From an uncultured Saprospiraceae bacterium (GTDB taxonomy: Bacteria > Bacteroidota > Bacteroidia > Chitinophagales > Saprospiraceae), in NCBI GenBank assembly GCA_938028705.1, contig CALIZI010000150.1:1-64000 (forward strand): DNA of 64,000 nt, written 5' to 3'. Below, piece by piece: positions 33,398 through 47,700 of this stretch (the first letter of the stretch is position 1; every line of letters begins with the position of its first letter). The notes under the pieces are model-generated. The model was not told the origin of the DNA, did not search any database, and was given only the letters and a program-made list of their open reading frames with translations. The translations under genes were made by a program, and so were the position numbers.

Positions 33398-35329
33398 ATG
33401 AAAAGAACTATACCAATTATCATACTTTCTTTTTTGCTTCACTATGCTGATGTAGATGCACAATGCCCGTCCGGTACAGTGAGTTTGCAGACACAGGCGG
33501 CGATGGATAATTTTGCTGCTAATTATCCGAATTGCACTGAAATCAACGGTACGCTATATATAGGTGGTACGGTGGATAATATTGTGGGTTTGTCGAATAT
33601 TACTAAGGTCAATGGCGAGTTGCTGATTACGGGCAACAGTGTATTATTTGACATGGCGGGCTTTCCTCAATTAGATTCTATTACGGGCGATCTTACGATT
33701 AATACGAATGGTAGTTTGCGCGATATTTCGGGCTTGAATGGCTTGGATTGGATTGGCGGACAGGCGGTCATTATCAATAATTCGAGTTTGGAAAATATCA
33801 GCGGTTTGAATCAAATCGTTGACATGAATCACCTTGATATTTCTGATAATATTGTCTTGGAAAGCATTAATGGATTCCAACAGATAAAGACTTTGGGTAC
33901 TTTAGAAATTATTAATAATATCAATTTGTCGGGGCTGAACGGCTTAGAAGGTTTGGAGCAGGTCAATGCTAATTTTTTGCTGGAGAATAATGATGGTTTG
34001 ACCACATTTAATCAGAATAACCTGACAGAGGTAAATGGACGGTTGAGTATTTCATTGAATGACAATTTATTAACTATCAATGGATTGCAGAAATTAAGCG
34101 ATGCCAATGAATTGTTTTTTTCTGCCAATAATGCACTAACGACGATTAGCGGATTGGGCGCATTGAATGCTATTGCAGGGAATTTGAGTATTCTTGGAAA
34201 TCCGCTGCTTACAGACATCAGTGCCTTTGATCATAGCATAAATATTGGCGGAGAGGTTTTGATGATCAGTAACAACACACTATCTGAATGTTCGGTGGAG
34301 GCAGTGTGTACACACCTTGCTGCTATGGGGGCGATTACTTTGCAAAGTAATAGTTCGGGTTGCAATAATATTCCAGAAATTGAAGCTGAATGCCCCTTAC
34401 CGTCTTGCCCGGCAGGTGATGTGCTATTGACTTCACAAGCTGCTGTGGACGACTTTGTGACCATGTACCCGAACTGTACCGAGATAGCAGGTAGATTGTT
34501 CATAGGAGTGGTATCAACAAATACTTCGGACATTACCGATATATCTGATTTGTCTAATATAATGAGTGTGGCAGACGACCTCAGCATTCAAGCTAATTCT
34601 AATTTGACGACCCTGACAGGCTTAGGTCAACTGGACTCGATAGGCGGAGGATTGTATATTGATGCTAATATAAATTTGGTCAATCTTGATGTACTCAGTC
34701 AACTTTCGCATGTAGGAGAAAGTATATCTATTATGAGTAATACTGCCCTTACAGGCATTGGAGGTTTGGGGCAAATCAGTACAATTTTCGGAAGTTTGAT
34801 GATAGATGATAATGGGGTTTTGAGCAATTTAAATGGCTTGCAATCTATTGCTTCCATTCAGGAAAATCTGACCATACAAAACAATGCGGCACTGACCGAT
34901 ATAAGTGCCTTAGACCACGCCTTGTCTATCACCGGTGAATTGACCATTCAGAGCAATACTCAATTGGCGGTATGTGATGTGCAAGCTGTCTGCGAATATC
35001 TGGAACTTGGAGGTACAGCCAATATCCAGAATAATGCAACAAATTGTAATAGCGTAGAGGAAGTAACTGCTATATGTACGGTATCAACGGAAGGTATTAT
35101 AGAAGAAAATAATATTAATATTTTCCCTAATCCTTCTACCGGCATTTTTAATATTTCCGGCGTAGCTAAAATTACGAAAATTACTATTCACAACACCGCA
35201 GGAAAACTGGTTTATTATACCAATCAACCCGTCAATACGATAAATATATCTACACTCCCAAGAGGCGTATATTGGCTGAAAATCGATACTAATACAAGTA
35301 GTGCTTATAAAAAAGTGCTTCTTCGATAA
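33398..35329 (+). CDS. T9SS type A protein with receptor-L/leucine-rich-like repeats
   Basis: The protein has 643 residues with a signal peptide ending DVDAQ. Two similar modules start CPSGTVSLQTQAAMDNFA and CPAGDVLLTSQAAVDDFV, each followed by YPNCTEI and a series of solenoid turns of 20-25 residues (GLNGLDWIGGQAVIINN; LSQLSHVGESISIMSN), like the receptor L-domain. Each module closes with a Cys pair (CSVEAVCTHLAAMG; CDVQAVCEYLELGG). The C-terminal 75 residues (NIFPNPSTGIFNISG to PRGVYWLKI) form a type A T9SS sorting domain. It is a cell-surface or secreted protein, probably adhesive or binding; the ligand is unknown. It stands alone, 450 bp before the giant gene. Confidence 0.88.
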   Translation: MKRTIPIIILSFLLHYADVDAQCPSGTVSLQTQAAMDNFAANYPNCTEINGTLYIGGTVDNIVGLSNITKVNGELLITGNSVLFDMAGFPQLDSITGDLTINTNGSLRDISGLNGLDWIGGQAVIINNSSLENISGLNQIVDMNHLDISDNIVLESINGFQQIKTLGTLEIINNINLSGLNGLEGLEQVNANFLLENNDGLTTFNQNNLTEVNGRLSISLNDNLLTINGLQKLSDANELFFSANNALTTISGLGALNAIAGNLSILGNPLLTDISAFDHSINIGGEVLMISNNTLSECSVEAVCTHLAAMGAITLQSNSSGCNNIPEIEAECPLPSCPAGDVLLTSQAAVDDFVTMYPNCTEIAGRLFIGVVSTNTSDITDISDLSNIMSVADDLSIQANSNLTTLTGLGQLDSIGGGLYIDANINLVNLDVLSQLSHVGESISIMSNTALTGIGGLGQISTIFGSLMIDDNGVLSNLNGLQSIASIQENLTIQNNAALTDISALDHALSITGELTIQSNTQLAVCDVQAVCEYLELGGTANIQNNATNCNSVEEVTAICTVSTEGIIEENNINIFPNPSTGIFNISGVAKITKITIHNTAGKLVYYTNQPVNTINISTLPRGVYWLKIDTNTSSAYKKVLLR

Positions 35330-35348
35330 GTTGAATTGATACTATGAT

Positions 35349-35388
35349 TAAAAAAACGGGTAAGGCTATCGGCTTTATCCGTTTTTTA
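35349..35388 (+). terminator. Rho-independent terminator after the L-domain gene
   Basis: aaaaacgggtaaggc pairs with gctttatccgttttt (G-T pairs allowed) around a short loop, followed by T residues; 20 nt after the stop codon. Confidence 0.8.
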
Positions 35389-35782
35389 TTTGTCACGCTC
35401 TAATTATTTTTTCTTTTTTGAAAATTATATATTAAAAAAATAAGATGATAATTGTGATTTTAAAGTATACAATACAAGAATTTTTATTATCTTATTAATT
35501 GATAGTTAGTTGATTATAATTAGTATGTAAATGTTTTATTAAAAATAGATTTCATTTAAAATTTAATTAAAAATAAAATATTTAATTAAAATTTAAAAAA
35601 TAATCAATAATTTATCCTGTCACATTCCTTTTATTCTATAACCCTAAATAAGACCTAAATCATACGCACTTTACGTGATAGCTAATCTGCAATTTCCCTT
35701 TTTATTAGACTAATCTCTACATTTTTAATCAAAAATCTGATTGAAAATAATGGGTATGCACTCTATCATCAAAGTCAGTTTT
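35389..35782. other. AT-rich leader of the giant gene
   Basis: This region is very AT-rich to about 35630, then mixed sequence. I find no good TAnnTTTG box. Two in-frame ATGs (35750, 35756) lie upstream of the chosen start. Confidence 0.5.
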
Positions 35783-38700
35783 ATGAAAAATTTTACACAT
35801 CAAACACGTAAAAATCCAATAGTTTTTAGTAAGCAATTTATCCAAAATACTTTCAAATTTATTCCGGTCTTATTGTTCTTCACAATAAGCTCGCAAGTAT
35901 CCGCCCAATGCCCGACCATCTTCATAGATGACCTCAACGGCGTACCCGGATACCCGACACTCAATGAAGCGAGTGTCTGTGGCGAACCGGATACTTTGAC
36001 TTATTATTTACTCAATACCTCCGGGCAGGAATTGCTCAATTCGCAAATCGAATTGGAGATTCCACAGGGTTTTGCTTATGCGGGATTTTATGATTATTAC
36101 GACCCGGCTTATGTCATCAATCAGGGCAGCACTTCCGACCCCAATGCGCCTTCCTTTGTGATGACCAATTTCAGTGCGGATAGTGTGCAGATATTTACAG
36201 TGGGAGTAGTAGCAGTGTGCGATGTGTACGAATTGCCCAGTACAGCCGTTTTTGAGTTTGATATGAACTTTAATTATATCTACAATGACCCTGCACTTGG
36301 CTTGCTTTCTTGTACGACAACCTCCAATGGTGATATTAATTACAGCCCTTTTCTCAAGCGACCTACCTTGAATATCATTGGGAATAGTGCGCCCAATATC
36401 GGTATTACCAATAATGCCAGAAGGTGTACCAATGTTACGGTCTCTCAAAATGGAATCGGAGCATCACTGACAGATTTCAAATTTGAAATACAAGGCATAG
36501 ACCTCACCACAAATTATATATTAGATAGATTCAGAGTAAATGGCACCAACGCTCCATGGACTTACGATCCGGCTACGATGACCGTCACCGCAGATGTGAC
36601 TTCGGGTTTTCTGCCCGGCGGTTCATTGACAGAGGATGAATCCGTGGTGATACAGATTTGCTATATGGACGCGCTTGATTGTGAAACCAACCAAGCAATA
36701 AGTAATATAACTTATGCCGCCTCATTTGGTTGTGGTGGCGGAGAGGCTTGTGTTGAACCTTCTACTTCGGAGGGTACTATAAACTACGCACCTAATTTTG
36801 GAGCAGACCCTGTGGTCAATGTAACTCAAGTGCAAAGTCCGGCTATCTGTGGCGATAATGCCATTTTTGATGTGACGGTCAATAGTGATGTCAGCGACCC
36901 ACTTACGGGACTTTTTGAAAGTCTTGAAGTAGGCTTTCAGATTTGTGAGGCAGATGCTTTCGATGCGGCAGATGTCAGAATCAATGGTGTATCTATCGAC
37001 CCCAGTTATTTTTATTATGATAATTTTGATTTTGTAATTAATACGACACTATTCACAACCGACCTCGACGGTCCCGGTATAGGTTTGGAGGATGTTGATG
37101 GCGATGGTTTCTTTGATGACCTGCCCGGTGGCAATACATTCAGCCTGACCATAGAAGCAGCCATTAAATGTCAAGACCCACAACAAATTGTGGGCTGTGC
37201 GGCTTTGGATTGTACTTTTGAACAGGCTACCGTAAAAGGACAACGCCACTGCGGTCAAGATTTCCAACGATTACCTGTCGTCAGTCCTGCCCCCGTATTT
37301 TCTTATGGTGCAGATACGGTATATGTAGATGAAGGCAATATCGGTACGGAGACCAGCCCGGTTTTTGGTTTTGATTTTGGTACAGGTGTTAATGATGCTC
37401 TGACTGATATTACAGCTACTTATTGTTATGAATTTGGTTCTGATGGAATTGGTGAATGTGCGGAAGGGAATACGTATTTTGAAGTGGCTGTTGCCGGACC
37501 GCTTATCGTGACTACAGATTTGGCAATTAATAATGCTACCGTAATGTTTGATGACGGTGTATCGGGTCCTACGCCCGTCGCTTCAAATTTAATTAGCACT
37601 TATTATCCTTATGCTCCGCTTGACAGTCAGCAGATAGTATTTAGAATAGAAGCAGGAAGCAACAATCAGGATGTAGATATATGTTATACATTTACTTTAG
37701 AATTAGATGAATGTTTGTGTTATCCCGAACAAATATTAGTCGCCAATATGCGTGTGGTAGAGGAATGTACGGCTTGCTCACCCGATGCCTGTACGATTGT
37801 GCGCTCCTGTGATGAAACCTTTCTTGCTACCCGACGAACTTGTGCCTGTACCTGCCCGATGAGCGATGATATTGTCGAAATACATCGCGTCGAATTTGGA
37901 TATGATGATAGGTCACGCTCCAATCCATTTGACCTCAACTCGCCCGAAGTAGCCAATGACCTAAATCGGTATTTACCCTGCGATTCGGTCTATATACACA
38001 TTGAATATGAAGTCTTGGATGCACTGACGGTCAGTTCAGCCAGTTGGCTGCGACTTTACCTTTATGGACGTGCATTGGAAGGACGGAACTTCAATCCCGG
38101 ATTAGAACTCTTTCCCGACCTCACACATGCCCGTATGAATGAATTTGCTTTTGAAAAAGTAGGCAATCCGGGTACGCGTGTACCGATTGATTTTTCTTCT
38201 ATTGATTGTACCACAGGTGATGCAGCCCAAGTTACGAATCTTAATGATGGTTTTTTGGAAGCAGCAGGTTTTGAAAGACGGGGAATTGCCGGATCCACAG
38301 GACTTTCCGTATATAATGTAGGCAGAGATGTCTTTGATAATGAACTCATTTACATGGACATCTTTGATAGAGACGAGATGGCTGCAGATGGTGGCGGCAA
38401 TGTAAACCTCAGCGGCGACTGTCTCAATCATCTCTTCGATACCCAGATGGGAGGATTGGAGACAGGAGATAAGTTTCACTGGATTATCACCGTACCCCTG
38501 CAAAAAAATCCTTACCGTTTGCTCAATGCCGACATTGCCGCCAAACCCAAATCCACCCTCAATTTTAGAGGCTTCGCCAATATATGGCAGAGTGTAGGAG
38601 GCTCTACTACTCATATTAGTGGTACTTGCGGTGGCAACACACCCGTAGAAACCTATTGCCCCGACAAAATCAACTCCACCACACTACTCGAAGTAGATGA

Positions 38701-41700
38701 CTGTACCGCCACAGTAGAGCATGTATTTAAAGTAGAAAACCTACCAAATGACTGGTATCTCAACGAGTACCGACCATTCTTTGAATTTGACCAACTTACC
38801 GTACCGATTGCCAGTCCATTCGTTTATGCAGGCAATCCAACGGTACAATTTCCCGACGGTACGATAGTACCACTTAGCGAACCGACCTTTGCATCCGATA
38901 TGTTTTGCGCCTTTGATAATGGGCAAAATTTCTGCACCCCAACAGGTACAACGGGGTATGCCACCTTTGATGTTTCCGAAATTCCAAATCTCGGTGTCGG
39001 ACTTACCGGAGAACTCCCCGATTCCATAGTAGTACGCTACGACCTCGCGCGTATCTGCCCCGGTATAGTCGATAAACCGCAAGATTTTGAATTATATTAC
39101 GATTATAGTTATTTATGTGAATATAATCCCGGGGGAAATTATTGTAATTTGACCATTGCGGATGGTAATGGAAATAACAGCTTCTTCAATGACAACTTGG
39201 CTTATCCCGTAGAAGATTGTCCCGGAACTGTATCAACAAGTAGTTTACTCTTCGACCAAAGAGATTATCACGCTTTTGAAGATACCACATTCACCCTCAA
39301 TTTTCAAGATAATAGCAACCAACTCCCTACACTGAGTTCGGGTATAGACTTTTCACTCGTAGCCGATGCTCCGGGCGAACCCGAAGTCAACGCCTACCAA
39401 GTCTGTGTCAATACCGACGGTACAATACCCCATAGCAATATATTGACCACCATCAATGTACCGACAACCATCGACCTGTTGACCGTTACTTACCCTAATG
39501 GTTCGCCTGTCGTTTATACCCAAACGGGAAGCACACCGACCAGCAAAACTTACCTTATCGAGCATCCCGCAGATATGCAGCCCGGCGAGTGTTTTGACAT
39601 CAATATCGAAACAGAACTTATCTTCTGCCCAACACCCGATACCGATACCGAAGTCTGTATTGGTACAACCTCAAGCTGTATGCCGCCCACTCTAGCTTCA
39701 CAATTATTCGCCGAAGGTGGCGGGGCTTGTACCAGTACCGAGTCTTGCTTTGAGTACATCGCAGGCGAAGCCGAAATTCAGGCAGAGTGGACTACGCTAA
39801 ACGTCGATCCGATTGCTTTATGCCAAATAGACACCTTAGAAGTTTTAGTTAAAAATACAAAACTTGCTACCCTCGTTGATTTAGATTTCAATTTTATCCT
39901 TCCGGCGGGTATGAATGTCGTTCCCGGAACATTTGAATACTCCTATCCGGGCGGACCCACCAATTTCGGACCTTGGCTACCTATCGCCGACCCTGTGCCA
40001 AATGGTAGCAATGTATTCGGAGATGTAATTACCATGACCGACAATGGTATGCCGTATATCAGTTCCAATGGCATGCCCGGCATTGCATCCTCGCTTGACT
40101 CCAACAGACTCTCCATACGATTTGCCGTAGAGACGCTTTGTGATGAATACACTTCCAATACACCACTCTACTTTGAAGCTACCGCAGCCGACCCTTGCGA
40201 AAGTCGTATTACTTCAGGATTTACAGTCAACGAAGGTATCCTGATAGACGGTGCAATTCCGGCTGACCAAGCCCAATTCCTCATCGTTGCCGACCCGCTA
40301 AAATACACTTGCGGCGGTCCCGTTCAGGTCAATATTGGAGCTATCAATCTCTCTCAAACCGGAGGTGAAACCAACTCATCCGTCTCTTGTTTTACCTTCC
40401 CTTCGCAAATTCCATACACGCCCGGTAGTTTTAGTTTTACTTCTCCGGGGTCACATGTTCCTGTATTGACAGAAACGAATTTAGGTGGCGGTATTTACGA
40501 AGTTTGCTTTGATTTGCCCGATGGTATTGCGCCCCAACAATCATTTGCTTTCAATGTAGAACTTACGCCCGACCCATCTATTGAGTGTCAAGAATTATCA
40601 TTTACAGCACTCATACGTTCAGTCATCGAAAATCAAATATGTGTTTCCGATAATTCGACCTGTTCTGTATTTGTCAATAATACCATTAATCAGGAAGTGA
40701 TTATGCAAATCGCTCCAGCCGTAGAAGTCGCCGAAATGGATGTTATCGTTCAATGCGACGATGACCCCACCGTCACTACTTACGATTATACCATGACACT
40801 CGAAGGCGTTTCTACTTCGGATTATATTGGAAATGTATTGATAGAATTTTATCAGGATGTGGACCAAAACGGTCAATTGGACAGCTACGATGTACTCGCA
40901 GCACCTGCCGTCAGTCAATTGGTCAATGTAAGTAGTGGAGAAGAAACAGATGTATTAGGAACAGTTACTTTAGCTGAAAGCATCTCTTGTCCGATTTTGA
41001 TAAGAGCTACTTTTGATGTCAATTGCGAATGTAATTCGCATATATTCCTTTATAATGAAGCACCAACACCCGATTTCATCGCCCAATTCGACGGCAGCGA
41101 AACCGTACTCTGCCCCGGCGACGAACTCACACTTGATGTCTGTACAGGATACAATTTTAGTTTATCTCCTTCCTTTGCAGGTACAATAAATAACTCAGGC
41201 GGCATACTCTCTGTTGATATTAATAATGGTTTTGGAATCAACGCACCCGTCACCCTCAATGTCGCTTCACAACAGGCTAATTGTGGCGGCAATTTCAGCT
41301 TGGATATTTACCAACTCGAAGATTTCGCTATCGGACCTTACGGGCAATTGGATGTCTGTGCGACAGGTTGCCAACAATTAGACCTCAACATTCCAGCCGA
41401 ATGGGAAACCAGTTTCGACTTTGAATGGACACCTACCGATTTCTTAGACGACCCGACTTCGCCTACTCCGACGATTTGCAACCCAACCTACGATGTCGTC
41501 TATACCGTAACAGTCCGCGAAGCCACCGGACAGTGCGAAACAAGCGCAGTATTCCCCGTCAATATTATTGGTACAAACCAACCAACATTAGACTATTTGG
41601 GTAGTGATAATTGCTACTTGCCCTACGCACCTGCCATGATAGAGGCTTTCCCTCCGGGACTATCTAATTATGAATTTTATTATATTTTAAATGGTGTAGA

Positions 41701-44700
41701 TGTATTATTACAATCAGGTTCAAACAATCAATTTACGCTCCCATTTGGCACAGGTGATTTTTATGTCATTACAAATGACGGACAATGCGATGTAGCATCA
41801 GATATAATGACGCTTGATGTAGATGAATGTATCTTTGACATGGCTTTAATAAAGGTACTTTCTCCCTCTCAAAATACGCCCGTATATCCCGGCGATATTG
41901 TCACTTACGATATTCAGGTCTTCAATCAAGGTACAGTTCCTGCCGTTGATATTGAAGTTATAGATTACATTCCGACTTGCTTCCAATTAGCGGATAATAA
42001 TTGGTTTGATTTAGGAAATAATGAAGCGAGCATCTCCATTCCCGGACCGCTTGCCGCAGGTACTTCTACTACCGTTTCTATTGATTTAGAGGTATTGCCA
42101 TGCGTTACCGCAGGTACATCAGCCAACTTTGCAGAAATCGCGTCTGCCGATGATATTAATGGAGAAGCTTATCCCGATATTGATTCCGACCCTGATACCG
42201 ACCTCTTCAATGATGGCAAACCCGACGACGATATAACCGACAATACCGGTGGAGATGAAGACGACCACGATATTGCAATTGTTCCTGTCGAAGTATTTGA
42301 TTTAGCCATAGTAAAATTAATCCCTGCCACACAAGCTAGTCCGGTCACCCTAGGTGATGATGTCACTTATACGGTAAAAGTCTGTAATCAAGGTACTGTT
42401 GATGCTTATAATGTTGATATCATTGATTACATCCCAACAGGCATGACCCTCAACGACCCTGCATGGATACCAACTGCCAATAATACCGCTACCTATACCA
42501 TTGCAGGACCTGTAGTTGTTGGAGATTGCTTCCCCATTGATGTTACTATGACAGTCAACACCCTTCCTGCAAATGGTGTGTATCAAAATTTCGTAGAAAT
42601 CACCGACGCAGAAGACGTGGACGGCGACCACCCCAACGATGTAGATAGTACCCCCGACAGCGACCCAACGAATGATGGGCCCGTTACCGATGATGAAACT
42701 AATAATACCAATGACGACGAAGATGACCACGACCCCGCAGTCATTCCCGTACTCATTCTTGGCTGCGAAGTCTCCAATAATGGACCAATTTGCCCCGGCG
42801 ATGATGCCGAACTTTACGAAACCTCCGGAGACGGCGCATCATGGGCTTGGACAGGTCCCGGCGGCTTCACCAGCACGCTCCAAAATCCGATAGTCAGCCC
42901 CGCAGTAGGTGGTGTTTATTCCGTTGTGATTACGGATGCAAATGGTATTACACAAGAATGTTTTACTCAACTCGACGTTACGCCTTCCATGCTCATCAAT
43001 GGCACGACCCAAGATGCCCTTTGTAATGGCAGCACAGATGGTACTATCGACATCCTTGTAAATGGCGGTCTCGCACCCATCACTTATGATTGGGACAATG
43101 ACGGTGCAGATGCCATAGATAATGATTTTGAAGATTTAATAGGACTTGCCGCAGGTACATACACTGTTACCGTTACCGATGCCAACAGTTGTACCATTAT
43201 CGCATCTTACACTGTGGGCGAACCGGCTGCAATTGCTTGTACCACCACACCTACCGATGCACTTTGCAACGGCAGTGCAGACGGTCTCGTAACTATCGCA
43301 GCCACAGGAGGCACTGCCCCTTACGAGTATAGCCTTGCAGGAGGTCCATGGCAACCCGGCAATATGTTCTCCGGCTTGGCGGCAGGTACTTATACCGTTG
43401 ATGTCAGAGATGTGCAAAGTTGTTTGGGTACGTGCAGCGTCACCATTGGCGAACCTATGCCCCTCACTTGCACAGTCGCACCTACCGACCTTACTGATTG
43501 TTTTGCTGATGATGGCACACTGACCGTCACAGGCACAGGTGGTGTAGGCACATATATGTATAGTTTGAATGGCGGAAATACTCAACAAGCAAGCAATGTA
43601 TTTACAGGACTTGCAGTTGATACCTACACCGTCATGGTCATTGATGCCAATGGCTGTACCACAGAATGTACTGCCACTATCGGCACACAACCCACGCCGA
43701 CTTGTACCATTACAGCCACTGCAAATGTTAGTTGTAATGGTGCCGATGGTATGCTTACTATACAAGGCGCAGATGGTACAGGTAATTATGAATACAGTAT
43801 TGACGGTATCAATTTCCAAACAAACAGCACATTCACAGGATTGAATGAAGGAAGTTATATCATCACAGTGAGAAATGTCGAAAGCCCATCGTGTACAAGC
43901 ACTTGTGAGGCTATCATTATAGAAGATTGCTGTATCTATCCTATCGTTGATGCCTTTGTAATTTCACCGAGCTGTACCGATGGCATACCCAATGACGACG
44001 GCTATTTCAGGCTTAGTTCAGTCTTTAACGGTACACATTATGATTTCAGCGAAGGTGTTACTTATACCGGAACAGGTATTGCAAATGCAACACCACTCAC
44101 CGGTACTTCTGTAGAATTTGCCACACTAAACAATCCCGCTACAACGACCTATTACACCATTCGTGTATTCAATCAAGAAGACGACTGTTTTACAGATGTC
44201 GTACTGACCCTCGAACCACAAAACTGTGAATCAGATTGTAGCTGTACCGAAATGCTCTACCTCAATGATACCGGAACAGGAGAAGTACATAAATTTTCTA
44301 TTGACCCGGCTACCGGAGCAATTACCGAAATAGGCTCACCGTGGATGAGTGGCTTTACTAATCCACACGGGCTTGGCTCCGATGCCAATGGTAATTTATA
44401 CATAGGAAATGACCTCACCGGACCTATCTATCAGGTGCCTTACAATGGTGGAACAGTAGCAAATGACGGTGTAGTATGGTTCAATAATTATGAAAACGGA
44501 CTCACCAATGTAGGCAGCTACCAAGACTATATCATCACTACCGGATATCAACCCGGAGACAATGGTAAATACCTCACCGTTCACGATATATGTACAGGCG
44601 ATATACTCGGGCAAATTTGTCTCAATGATGCCGGAAGCGGTCCTTGGTCTTCCGATTGGGGATTACAAGTATTGGATGACGGTACTGTATTGGCTACCGA

Positions 44701-47700
44701 CGGTCAGGGATTCGGACCGGACACAGACCGTGCGATTTGGAAGTTCCAATTTGACCCGAGTTTAATCGGCTCATCAACTTGTGTAGATGCAATTGCCACC
44801 GATGATAATAATAGTTATTTGTCCGGCGTATATGATGTATTGGGAATTACAACCGATGGTACACACCTATATGTGCTTACCAGAGATATTAATGCAATGG
44901 CTACTATTTTGAAAATTGATGCCAACACCGGAGCATTAGTTACCTCTGTCACCGACAATCCAAATGACGGAGTTGGTTGGCATGCAGCTTTGGGATTGGT
45001 ATATGCACCTTCAAGCAACTATTTATATGTATCAGGTTTTGAAGATTGTATTGCCATAGTAAATCCTGATGATTTATCTTATGTAGGACCCGGCAACGGT
45101 ATAATTCCATTCGGTTCTGTACCCAAAGCAATAACACTCAAGAAAGAATGTTGTCCTGCCAATACTAACCAGACTATTGACGAAACCTATTGTATATCAG
45201 ACACTTTAAGAGTCATCTTACTCAATGATGTTTACGATTGTGACGGCTCCATTACTCCCGGTACTTGGGAAATGGTAAGTGTTGAAGGTTCGGTTACTTA
45301 TGACCAATGCGACCAAACTGTAACCGTTGGTGACATAGGTGGTTGTGCAACATTCGTCAAGTCATCTGACGGACTAAGCGATGGTGGTTTGCAATGTGGT
45401 GCTTTTGAGATGACTATGAATATAGAGTTTCTCTACAATGCGCCCCCTGTACTCGCAGACACAACAGTCTGTGGTGACAATCCTTTCACCTTGACACCAA
45501 CAATTGACCCTGGCATTACAGGACTCAATTACCAATGGCAAAGTAGTGCTATATCTTGTAGTACAGGCTTTAATAATATAGTAGGTGCAACAGATTATAC
45601 TTACACAACAACAATACCGACCGGAAGTACCATGTACTACCGCTTATTGACCACTTTAGAGGGCGATTGCAGTAGTGGTGAATGTACTGAAATTAGTAAT
45701 TGTGCTACCGTAGTTGCTGATAATTGCAACTTCGATTTAGCATTAGTAAAAACCGTTTCCGCTACACAAGCCACACCAATTGTTCCCGGCGATATGGTGA
45801 CTTACGAAATTGAAGTCATCAATCAAGGGGCGGTTGATGCCTATAATATAGAAGTCGTAGATTACATCCCAAGCGGATTATTACTTGCAGATGCTACATG
45901 GTCTCCGGGCGCAAATCCGTCTGAAGTCTATCAGAATATTCCCGGACCGCTTGCCGCAGGTACAAGTACAACTCTAACTATCGTACTACAAGTCGATCCA
46001 AATTATAATGGCGGTGATATGCAAAACTTCGCAGAAATCAGCGAAGCCGACAACGACACCGACCCAAGCAACGACCCACCAACAGACACAGATTCTAACC
46101 CCGACAACGACCCCGACAATGATGGTGATTTCACAGATGATACAACCGACAACACCAACGGCGACGAAGATGACCACGACCCCGCAGACATCTTTGTAGA
46201 AGTATTTGATTTGGCATTGGTAAAAACATTATCCGCCACACAAACGCTTCCTGTAGGACCCGGTGATGATGTGACATTTACATTAACAATTATAAATCAG
46301 GGTAATGTTGATGCTTATTCCATTGAATTAGCGGATTACATTCCGTCAGATATGACTTTGAATGATGCAGATTGGACGGAAAATGTCGCAGGTCTAGCTG
46401 ATTTGAATGTACCAATTGCGGGCGCACTCGCTCCGGGCGCATCCACAACGGTTGACATCACCTTAACAATCGACCCGACATTCCAGGGCGATGCTATCAC
46501 CAATTATGCGGAAATTAGCGGTGCAGATAATGATACGGATTCTGGAAATACACCACCAACAGATATAGATTCTGACCCTGACAGCGACAATACCAACGAC
46601 GGCGCACCCGAAGACAACGTAACCGACAACACCAACGGCGACGAAGACGACCACGACCCCGAAACCGTCCCTGTCGGACAAGTATTTGATTTAGCATTAA
46701 TCAAAACACTCGCTCCCGGACAGCCCAATCCCGTAGCTCCCGGTGATATGGTGACTTACGAAATTGAAGTCATCAATCAAGGTACTTTGGATGCTTTCAA
46801 TGTAGAAGTCGTAGATTATATCCCAAGCGGCTTTAGCCTCGCGGATGCAACATGGACACCCGGCGCAGTGACTTCTGAAGTATTCCAAAACATTCCCGGA
46901 CCAATCGCTCCGGGTACGAGCGTTACTTTGACACTTACCGTTCAGGTGAATCCAACTTTCACAGGTGGAAGCTCTGTCAACTTTGCTGAAATCAGCCAAG
47001 CCGACGACGACACCGACCCCACCAACACGCCACCAACTGATACGGATTCTACACCCGACAACGACAATACCAACGACGGACCACCGGAAGACGATGACGT
47101 GGACAACACCAACGGCGACGAAGACGACCACGACCCCGCAGAAGTCGTAGTAGAAATATTTGATTTAGCATTGGTAAAAACTGTCGCAGCCGCACAAACC
47201 TTCCCCCTAGCACCCGGCGATGATGTGACCTTCACATTAACCGTGACCAATCAGGGAACAGTTGACGCATACAATATTGATTTGACAGATTACATTCCGT
47301 CAGATATGAGTTTGAATGATGCAGATTGGACAGAGAATATTCCCGGCGAAGCCGACTTAAATGTACCAATCACTTCATTAGCCGCAGGCGCAAGTACAAC
47401 GGTGGACATTACCTTAACGATTGACCCGACATTCCAAGGCGATGCCATCACAAATTATGCGGAAATTTCAGACGCAGACGATGACACCAATCCGAATAAT
47501 ACACCACCAACGGATATAGATTCTACCCCTGACGCAGACGGCAATAATGACGCAGGTGGCGACCCCGATTCACCCGCAGACAATGCCACAGACGGTGACG
47601 GTACAGGCACAATAGGTGACAGCGACCCAACTACGGACGAGGATGACCACGACCCCGAAACCATCCCCGTCGGACAGGTATTTGATTTGGCATTAATTAA